A stretch of 64,000 bases of DNA, taken from contig WIDE01000050.1 in the NCBI GenBank assembly GCA_015039315.1, forward strand, positions 123,972 through 187,971, read 5' to 3'. How positions within the stretch are numbered: position 1 is the stretch's first letter; the number at the start of each line of letters is the position of its first letter. The position numbers were made by a program, and so were the translations under genes. The notes under the pieces were generated by a model. It was not told the origin of the DNA. It did no database searches and saw only the letters and a program-made list of their open reading frames with translations. Shown here one piece after another: positions 55,587 through 64,000 of the stretch. The stretch is from Clavulina sp. PMI_390. Lineage: Eukaryota > Basidiomycota > Agaricomycetes > Cantharellales > Hydnaceae.

Positions 55587-56230
55587 ATGTCGAAGCATCA
55601 TCCCGGTAAGCACCCTTTGAGAAAGTCCCTAGGTTGCTACATATTCTGACACCTCTTTATGCCCATTAGATCTTATTATGTGCCGTCGGCAACCTGGAAT
55701 AGGTACGCTTACTTGCCTCACTAATAGGTGGGCGCATCGCTGACTGAGACTCTGCTCACTCGTTATTTTCCGGTACATGGTAGCCATTGGGCGGCTTTGC
55801 GAGAAATGCGATGGTAAATGGTATGTATAATTATTTCCCCTTATTATTGCTCTATGGACCAGTGCTCATGTCGCTTCTCTCGACTATTACAGCCCAGTCT
55901 GTGATTCTTATGTGCGACCAGAAACGCTCGTCAGGATATGCGACGAATGCAACTTTGGGACGTATGGTGGGCGGTGCATTATCTGTGGTTCGCCAGGTTC
56001 GTACACGACTTATCCATTACCTCGCTGATCATGCTTGTGCTGACTTGCCTCCTGGCTTGCTTCCATACTCTTCCATTCTGTCACTTCCAGGGATTTCCGA
56101 TGCGTACTATTGTGCTGAGTGTACCCGGCTAGAAAAGGATCGTGATGGCTGCCCCAAGATCGTCAACCTGGGTGCCAGTCGGACAGACTTGTTCTATGAG
56201 AGGCGACGACTCGGATTCAAGAAGGGGTAG
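55587..56230 (+). CDS. RDS3: PHF5A / Rds3 splicing factor (SF3b subunit)
   Basis: Small, highly conserved zinc protein of the SF3b complex of the U2 snRNP. Start MSKHHP, then introns. Spliced segments: [79 protein letters not shown] and [20 protein letters not shown], ending GFKKG at 56230. All CxxC pairs of the family are present, and the length (about 110 aa) is normal. Junctions were fixed by family conservation: P|D, I|AIG, KC|P (GT at about 55801) and PG|IS. It acts in the nucleus in branch-point recognition and supports the intron-rich genome seen throughout the window. Confidence 0.96.
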
Positions 56231-56364
56231 ATTTTCCCTCTCTCTTGAATTCCCTCCGTAGTATCACTACCTTTGGTCCAAATCCGAATCGTTCCTATCC
56301 CACGGTTTTAGCCTCACCACTCATGTAGATTACCAATGCTACTACCACAACAAGAGACATGATA

Positions 56365-58230
56365 TTACGAAGCATGCAAATGAACGAGGTGCTTGAGCAC
56401 TCCAACTCGTCGATGTTTGTTGTTCAGATCGGCCACGCGGCTACGGGAAAAGATAATTCAGAACGTCGCCAAGCATAGGCCTAACACAAAGGAGAAGCTC
56501 AACGTACCTGAATTCGCGGATGTCAAGAGTGGACTTTATGACAAGGAATACATGGGTCGAGTCATGGACTTTGAGCTGTTCGCAGCCCTCACAAAAGTCG
56601 GCATCGCAGTTCGCACATCGGAACCATTCACCATAAATAGGCGTCATACAATGATCGCAGTAGGTTCCAGTATGCGGGACAGAACGCAGATAGCCTGATT
56701 TTATTCACGACGTTATGAGATGAAGTGAATGACCACGGAAGATGATTAAGTATCATACTCACCTTTGAAATCTTCTCCGTAGTGATTCCCGTCACGGTCT
56801 TGGCCGGCAGGTATATCATAACTGAGCAAGAAGGAAGGGAAAGAACAGCAAATTGTGAGAAGATCGAATGACAAAGCCTCCCAAAGAACAACTGACATTA
56901 GAGGTAAAAGCGGCGCCCAAGACTTGATAGGCCGATCTACTGGTCGGGTGATTTTAATAAAAATATGCATGGGGTCATGCACAATGAAGGAAATGGCCTC
57001 GCAATCTTCGCACTGAACCCGTGGGAATGTAGTGAAAATTGGTTTCATACGCTGAGGTGACCAGGTAATTCTCACCAGATTATACGCACTCGGTAGCGAA
57101 GAGCAAGACGCGCACTGGTAACGAAGCCCAATGATAGACTGCAGAGCGAAAACCTGGGTCATAAAACTTTGTCCGTGACCGATGGTAGTCGAAAAGTTTC
57201 TCACCTGGTTGCATGATTGGCATGGAATATGATGGTCTTTGTTGATTGCTGCTGAACTTAGGGCTCCAATGAGGCTTTGCTGATACCCTGACTCCAATGA
57301 GTCTGCGCGCGATCGAGGCCCTCTCGCCTCGGTTCCAGTCGAAATAGCAAGAGGATCTTGCCCACTATGTAGCGCTCCTGCTCGCTCGCTTGCCAATCTG
57401 TCTTCTGCAGTAGCAAGCACCACAGGAATCTAAGGATTCAATACGAGATGAGCCTCAACGTGCTTGAGAGATTGGGGATAATGGGCGAGGCAGACCTTGA
57501 TCATGATGTGAGATGAATCGTGCCCACCATCAGGTGGAGCGGGATTCTCAGGCAAGCCAGCACTCTCGCAATTTGCGCAGATGTCGACATCTTCACACTG
57601 AGTACAGTGGAATCGAGCGCCAACAATTTCTTGGAGGCAGCTAAAGCCATATGGAGTGGGAAAAAAATCTCAGTCATGCGTCATTGTTGTTAGTAAACGT
57701 GAACTCAACTGGTGGCATCGAACACTTGAGTGGACTGTGGCTGGGGCAGATTGAAGAGAAATAACATCAAAGCACGCTCAGCCAACATCATTGATTTGAG
57801 TAGATATATGAAAAAATTGGCTATGAGGCAAGGGTATGCCGACGGGAATGGGAAAGAGGGGCAAGGGTCGATGCCACTTGAATAGACGCAGAGAGAGTAC
57901 GTACATTTTTCATCATCTGCATCTGTCATAACAGCCTGCGGCGGCGGAATGATTGCCTCTTTTTCCCGGACTGCAACAAATTCGTGCGAGGGATGAATCT
58001 CATGAACTTGACTGCGGTTCGGGAAAGAGAAAGTTAGCACAGCACAAAGGTGATATAGAAGGCAGAGACGTGCTCCGAGTAATCTTAATGCAGAAGCTGG
58101 GGGCCCATAGTCCGGTGAACGCACCTGTAATGTGTCCAGCACAAGTTGAATTGTTCGCACGAGATACACTTGTATCGTTCATGGAAAAGTGGCTTGTCAC
58201 ATATCGAGCAATAACTCTCTGGCTCATAGG
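56365..58230 (-). repeat. Duplicated ZZ-array segment, kinase-linked copy
   Basis: This segment corresponds in order and intron plan to 60959-62840. Identical or near-identical strings include KVHDSTHVFLVIKSTLD, DIPAGQDRDGNHYGEDFK and the terminal KHLVHLHAS. The introns between fingers have diverged but are recognisable. Confidence 0.8.
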
Positions 58231-60294
58231 GAATAAGAATTTGCTCGAGGCGCTTCACTACCTCATCGCTCGAAGGTCGGCCAGATGGGTCCTGTGACCA
58301 CATTTCTGACAGGAGATCCCAAAAGCCTGGCGCTACCCCAGGGGCATATGCAACAACTTTGTCGGGTGCACTGGGTCTCTTGCCCTTCCTGAAATTTGCA
58401 GCCACTTTGGAGTTGCTGGCCCCCGGGAACGCCGGTTCGCCAGTCCATATATTGAAGAACGTCATGGAGAGACCAAAAATATCCCCTTCCCGGCTAGTAC
58501 GGAAGCGGTCGCTGATGTTTGAGGTGAATTCAGGCGCCAAGAACCGGAGGTGTCCTCCTTCCCGCAATATTGTGTGTGTACGTGTAACTTCATGCCGAAT
58601 ACGGCTAAGGCCAAAGTCGCAGAGTTTTGGAATGTCAAACTCGTCAAGGAGAATGTTCCCCTGTACCTTCATGTAAGTGATCGGATAAAGTTTGAGGTGA
58701 TATATGATGCACTCACTGGGTGAAGGTCTCCATGGACTACTGGAGGGTGTCGGGCATGAAGATATTGCACTCCCTTGCTAATTCCAAAAACCTAATTACT
58801 TCACAGCATGTAGATGTTATATGTGAGTAGCAGAAAAACTGCAATTTCCACGAGTTAGTTTCTCACAATTCGTTGAAAGCTCTCAATGTTGATCAATTCA
58901 TTGCCCCGTAGAAGGTCACGCAACGAGCCACGCTCAACCAGCGGCAGGATGATCATTGGAAGCGAACCCTCCATATCGTGATGGATGCCAAGGAACGGAA
59001 GGATGTTTGGGTGATCTAACTGTGAATGGGTGATGGCTTCACGATGTATTAGCTGGATAGGGTGGGCAGAATCAGGCGTTGTAGCAATGATTATTGGGTT
59101 TGGGGCACTAGCCTTGATCATTCTGCGCCCTTCGGGACCATTGTATTCGCTATCAGCTATCACTACTTCTCGAGCCACCACGGGGCGTCCAAGTATTCGC
59201 CCACGATACGCGGTAACCTCCCCTCCTTTCCCAACGACATGTCTTCGATCGACTACCACATTTTCAAGCCTAAAAGCAGTGGGAAGTGCTAAGCTGTAGG
59301 TGCTGCAGTCTTGGAGAAGTCTTAGCGATTCCACATATTCTGTCGAATCAGGAGGGCTATTTTTGACTATCTGTTACACATGCCAAATGAATCATTCAAC
59401 CCAATCACCACATGCCGCAAAACCTACGTTGTAAATCCGATCCAGCATCGAAGCTGCTGCTATAGGAGTGAGTTGGGATCGATGATCCTGCCGGATGATC
59501 CCGAACCGTGCTAGTGATTGGAGAGAAGTAGAGGAGATCGGATCCTCGTCGTCTATTGAGACGCCCTCGGACTCGCTGTCGTCAGAATCTTGGTCGTCCA
59601 CGATGTCATCATCCCCAGCATGTTGGTTCTCAAAGGAATCTGGCTGGTCGCAAGGTATTGGATGTGGTTCNNNNNNNNNNNNNNNNNNNNNNNNNNNNNN
59701 NNNNNNNNNNNNNNNNNNNNNNNNNNNNNNNNNNNNNNNNNNNNNNNNNNNNNNNNNNNNNNNNNNNNNNNNNNNNNNNNNNNNNNNNNNNNNNNNNNNN
59801 NNNNNNNNNNNNNNNNNNNNNNNNNNNNNNNNNNNNNNNNNNNNNNNNNNNNNNNNNNNNNNNNNNNNNNNNNNNNNNNNNNNNNNNNNNNNNNNNNNNN
59901 NNNNNNNNNNNNNNNNNNNNNNNNNNNNNNNNNNNNNNNNNNNNNNNNNNNNNNNNNNNNNNNNNNNNNNNNNNNNNNNNNNNNNNNNNNNNNNNNNNNN
60001 NNNNNNNNNNNNNNNNNNNNNNNNNNNNNNNNNNNNNNNNNNNNNNNNNNNNNNNNNNNNNNNNNNNNNNNNNNNNNNNNNNNNNNNNNNNNNNNNNNNN
60101 NNNNNNNNNNNNNNNNNNNNNNNNNNNNNNNNNNNNNNNNACTGCTCAAGTACGGAACGTGGAACGCGAGAGTTGGGGTGTGCAACCGCGGAGAAGATCA
60201 AGCCCGAGAGGGAGCTGGTGGGCGTGTGCAGAGGTCGATTCGCTCTGCCCCAGAGTTGCCAAGATGGCTGTGACGACTCCGTCACAAGTCGCAT
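56365..60294 (-). CDS. Protein kinase (TKL-like) fused to an array of four ZZ-type zinc fingers; interrupted by gap
   Basis: Best start is ATG 60294 (MRLVTESSQPSWQ); the frame then enters the N gap (59671-60140), so the N-terminus is incomplete. After the gap: an acidic segment, LTPIAAASMLDRIYNV, then the kinase domain. Visible motifs: glycine loop VVGKGGEVTAYRG, helix C REAITHSQLDHPNILPFLG, catalytic loop VVHGDLHP|GNILLDEF (intron inside), CDFGLSRI, LAPEF, and SEMWSQDPSGRPSSDEVV. The beta3 segment reads RPVVAREV, with no clear VAIK lysine. Four ZZ fingers follow: YCSICDKPLFHERYKCISC..; ARFHCTQCEDVDICANCESA..; CQSCNQ..LRYQCASC..CEDCEAISF; YCDHCMTPIYGEWFRCANC..CEQLKVHDSTHVFLVI. The last exon ends KHLVHLHAS at 56365. 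ZZ fingers usually bind N-terminal or modified peptides (as in p62/Nbr1). Target unknown. Confidence 0.75.
59671..60140. other. Assembly gap (470 N)
   Basis: A run of 470 undetermined bases inside the 5' part of the kinase-ZZ gene. The true length and content are unknown. Frames spanning it have no support. Confidence 0.99.
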
Positions 60295-60958
60295 GAGGTC
60301 GTCCCACACGTGCCGGAATTACGCCCCCGCGCAACCGGTCCCGCCCCCATGCACCAGATTTCTCCCCCACGTCGATTGCAGCACATCAACGGTGGCATTG
60401 CTATGACACGGAAAACATATCAATGGGTAGGTATAAACGAGGAGATAACGGGAAAAATGGGCCTTTGGCGAAATTTGAGGCTCAAGATAAATCTTGACCT
60501 TTTGCTTCAGAAGCATGGAGGCCAATGGGTAGATGCGCTATAAATTTTGATGCGCTTAGGATACATAGCAGCATACAGCTATTGCTATTCTTTCTCTCTT
60601 TTGAGCAGTCTCTGGCTTGTTGTGCGTTTCTGATATATGGACGCAGCGCGGGTAGGTCAGTCCCACCTCAGCAGTGCGGGACGCCTTCGATGAGCCTCAT
60701 GAGTTATTCACCAACTATTTGGTCGGGAGAACTCCTTCACACAACATTGTGCGGTATTAAAAGCTTTATAATGTGTTGTGATGTGAGTTCCCTGATCCTC
60801 TCAGACACGCATGCATGGTGCTCATTCGGATTATTCGCCTCAGTCTCTCCATACTATCCCCGGCTTTGCTCCTCTAGGAGCCAGATGGCTGGAAAGCCAC
60901 CGCATAACACTCACTATCCGTGTAGATTACTGATGCTACTACAACAAAAGACAAAATA
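60295..60958. other. Intergenic region between the two ZZ genes
   Basis: About 660 bp between the presumed start of the kinase-ZZ gene and the stop of the upstream ZZ gene. No gene supported. Confidence 0.45.
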
Positions 60959-62840
60959 TTACGAAGCATGCAAATGAACGAGGTGTTTGAGAACGCCGAC
61001 TTGTCGGTTTTCATTATCCAGATCAACAGCGCGCCTGAGGGAGGTCAAAATGTCAATACGAATGTCACGGGACACAACCCAGCTATAACGACGAGAAGAA
61101 GCCTGACGCACTTGAATTTGCCCATGTCAAGAGTTGACTTGATGACAAGGAACACATGAGTTGAGTCATGGACCTTGAGTTGCTCGCAGTCCTCACAAAA
61201 GTCAGCATCGCAGTTTGCGCATCGGAACCATTCACCATAAATAGGCTCGACACAACGATCACAGAAGGCCGATGTATGGGGGACGCCCTGCAGATAGGCT
61301 GATAGAGTTCGCGAAGCATGAGATGGAGTGGATGGGCACAGAAGATGATAAGATATCAAGCCCACCTTTGAAATCTTCCCCATAGTGGTTACCGTCACGG
61401 TCTTGGCCAGCGGGTATATCATAACTGGGCAAGCAAAAACGGAATAAAGACAATTATCAGGATAGCGAACGTGGAAGCTTTCCGATGAATCACTGACATT
61501 GGAGGGAGTAATGGTGCGGCAGACTCAATCGGTCGGTCCACTGGCCTCGTGATCTTGATAAAGATATGCATTGGATCATGCACAGTGAAAGAAATGCCCT
61601 CGCAGTCTTCGCACTAAATCGGAATAAATTCACTTAATATTGCCTTCACACGACAAGATAAGCCAGAGTATTCTCACTAGGTTATAGGCAGTTGGCAGCG
61701 AAGGGCAAGATGCGCACTGGTAACGAAGCCCAATGATGGACTGTCGACCCAAAGGTCAGGTTGATTAGATATTGTCAGCGGCCATTGATATCGAAAACGC
61801 TTTTTTACCTTGTTGCACGATCGACATAGAATGTGGTGGTCTTTGTTGATTGTCGCGGACCTCGGGGCTCCAATAACAGTTTTTTGATACGTTGATTCCA
61901 ATGAGTTTGCACGAGGCCGAGGCCCTCTCGCTCCGTCTCCAACCGCAATAGCAGGTGCATCTCGCCCGCTCAGCAAGGCTCGTGCTCGCTCACTTGCCAT
62001 CCTGACCTCCGCAGTAGCAAGCGGAAGAGGGATCTACGGATTTGAGGCAAGGTGAGCTTCGAGATGCTTGAAAGGGTCGAAGGCACCTGGCGGGACAAAC
62101 CTTGATCATAATGTGAGACGAATCATGCCCGCCATCAGGTGAGGTGAGATTCCCAGGAAGCCCAGCGCTCTCGCAGTTTGCGCAGATATCCACATCCTCG
62201 CACTGGGCACAGTGGAATCGAGCACCGACAATCTCTTGCAGGCAGCTAAGGCAATGGAAGATAGAAGAAAAGCATTAATAATGTGCAATCGCCCATGCCA
62301 AGAGTAAACTCAACTGATTGCATCGAACGCCAGGATGGACCATTGCTGAGGGGGGTAAAAGAGAAGCAACATCAAAATGGGCCCCACGGAGATGCATATT
62401 AACGATGAGAAGGGGATGTGAAAAACGTGATTATGGAGTAAGTATGTGCCGGCGGGAATGGGCAAGGGAGGAGCAGGGGATGATAGCTGGAGCAACCAAA
62501 GAGAGCGTACGTACATTTCTCCTCGTCCGCATTTGTTATAAGGGCCTGCGGAGGAATGACTGCCTCTTTGTCCGGGACTGCGACGAATGCATGAGAAGGA
62601 TGGATCTCATGAACTTGGCTGCGGTTCGGAAACGAGAAAGTCAGCGCAGTTCAAATGTGATATGCCAGAAGGCAATGTGCCCTGAGGAACCCTAATGCAG
62701 AAGCTGAGAGCCTAGAACGTGGTAGACGTACCTGTAATGTGCTCTGCACAAGTTGAATTGCTCGCATGAGATACACTTGTACCGTTCATGTTGAAGTGGC
62801 TTGTTACATATGGAGCAAGAGACCTCATCATCGAGTTCTG
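60959..62840 (-). repeat. Duplicated ZZ-array segment, non-kinase copy
   Basis: Partner of 56365-58230: same four fingers, same intron positions and the same C-terminal exon. The partners are in direct orientation about 4.6 kb apart. Confidence 0.8.
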
Positions 62841-63980
62841 TGATCACATGAAAATGGGAAATGAAGAAGGAAACGTGATTAGTTGTAGATGGTCTCAGAG
62901 CGCATTAGTGAGTGAAGGCGGTAGATGGTTGCACGTACCAACATCTTGCCAGCCCCCAGGACCCCAAAACTTTTCTAGATAAGCATGTCGGATCTGCACC
63001 TTTCTCTTTGGCCTTCTTGGCGCAGGTGGTGCTCCTGGATTCGGGCCCATAGCTTGTACGGGACTCGTGCCGCCTCCTCCATTGGGCATCCCCCACTCAG
63101 GCTGCTGTAGCGAGGCAAGCGACGCTCCTGCCGACAATGTCGTATTCGATGGCGAGTAGCCACGAGCACCTCCACTGTTCTCGAACAAAGAGGAACCCGA
63201 TCCTAACGAAGAAGAGGACATGGAGTGTGGGGGACCGCCGCTGCCACCAAAGCTTGTGCTTGCTGGAGATCGGGGCGCAATTGACATTGCCATGGCTGAC
63301 GTCGCAGTTGGCATCGCCGCAGTGCTCCCTCCGCTCAGAACCTCCTCAGCATGAATCACTCCGGCGGTCGCAATACACTTGCTGCACAGCTCATAACCAG
63401 CCTCAACCGTCGTAGGGGCACTCACGACACTCGCACTCGCGCTCATCGCAGATGCCGAGTTGGAGCGCGAGCTGCCCGAGTGGTTTGAATCAGCACGCGA
63501 CTTTCCCGACGAGTCGGAACGGCTGGAGATAGAGCGCGTGGTGATGACGACTTCCGGACGATGTGTGAAGTGTGGTGGAGTGGGGGTCGCGGAGGTGGGG
63601 GATGTAGCACTGCGGTGAGAATGAGGATGCAGGTGTGGGTGAAGGGGATGGCGTGGAGGTGTCGAGTGAGAATGGGCTGGGTGAGGATGATGAGAGAATG
63701 GATGGTTCTGATAGCCTCCATGCTGCTCATAATAATGCGGGTGAGCAGGGTGTGAAGGAGGAGGAGGGTATTGATGAGAATAGCCGCCGTCCGTAGCTGG
63801 CGAATTGGTGAACGGTGTCGATGGAGGGAAAGACGGCTGGGCGGGTATTCCAGGAGGAAGCGGAGGGAGTGATTTCCCTTTTACAGTCAGCCCCGGATGC
63901 TTAGTCAACACAATCCCTCCAGTTGAGCCCGTCAATCCAAGCTTCAACCCTTTCTTCAGCTTGGACCTAAAGCTTTGCAT
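60959..63980 (-). CDS. Ser/Pro/His-rich protein with an array of four ZZ-type zinc fingers
   Basis: Start ATG 63980 (MQSFRSKLKKGLKLGLTGST). The first 350 residues are low complexity: Pro-rich (GKSLPPLPPGIPAQPSFPP), His-rich (HPHPAHSHSTPPRHPLHPHL), then Ser-rich, with a short Cys segment GYELCSKCIATAGVIHAEEV. Exon 1 ends WGPGGWQDV; the next gives ELDDEVSCSICNKPLQHERY and KCISCEQFNLCRAHYR (first ZZ). Then QVHEIHPSHAFVAV, the second ZZ (RFHCAQCEDVDICANCESAG, GGHDSSHIMIK), the third (CRSCN.., LRYQCASC) and the fourth (CDRCVEPIYGEWFRCANC, CEQLKVHDSTHVFLVIKSTL). The last exon is AVDLDNENRQVGVLKHLVHL, stop at 60959. No kinase domain. It is a paralogue of the C-terminal part of the neighbouring gene. 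Function unknown; a peptide-binding scaffold is plausible. Confidence 0.78.
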
Positions 63981-64000
63981 TGGGATTTCGCCACTTGGGC

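Noticed and set aside
59392..60406. Long frames running through the N gap on both strands
   Set aside because: Their length comes from undetermined bases. Only the minus-strand parts that join the kinase model are used.

Overview
The window is nuclear DNA from a filamentous basidiomycete (an agaricomycete). The genes have many introns of about 50-80 bp with GT..AG ends, and they include fungal families: cytosolic eukaryotic acetyl-CoA carboxylase, a Rho3-type GTPase, Zn2Cys6 clusters, F-box proteins and a tyrosine-kinase-like protein with ZZ fingers. The kinase and F-box style and a 470-base run of N suggest a draft assembly of a Rhizoctonia/Ceratobasidium-like fungus. That placement is an inference and is not proven here. 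All gene models were read by hand from the sequence, using splice signals and alignment between paralogues.

Left part (1-34.8 kb), mostly accessory: a serine beta-lactamase-like hydrolase (+), an SPB4/DDX55 DEAD-box helicase (-), then a family of arrestin-fold proteins. Six close arrestin paralogues lie at 6.8-26.2 kb: three head-to-tail on +, one more on +, and two on -. They share the same five intron positions and the same C-terminal tail. Two F-box genes (-) sit inside the array, and one of them ends in a Gal4-like Zn2Cys6 cluster. A second beta-lactamase-like paralogue in opposite orientation closes the array. A seventh, divergent arrestin (32.2-34.8 kb) carries a PPxY motif and may be the conserved family member from which the array expanded.

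Middle part (35.6-50.6 kb), conserved housekeeping: Rho3-like GTPase, an RG-rich protein of unknown function (-), a TFIIIC delta-type subunit with a C-terminal zinc-binding domain, and a complete multi-exon acetyl-CoA carboxylase.

Right part (51-64 kb): a membrane-protein locus built from three diverged repeats with a conserved intron, a Zn2Cys6 transcription factor (-) divergent from the splicing factor PHF5A/Rds3 (+), then two neighbouring minus-strand genes that share a four-ZZ-finger array. One has a kinase domain in front of the array and an assembly gap near its 5' end. The other has a Ser/Pro/His-rich N-terminus in front of it.

The main points of interest are the arrestin expansion with F-box genes inside it, the F-box/Zn2Cys6 fusion, the intragenic triplication at 51.2-53.2 kb and the ZZ-array duplication next to a kinase.
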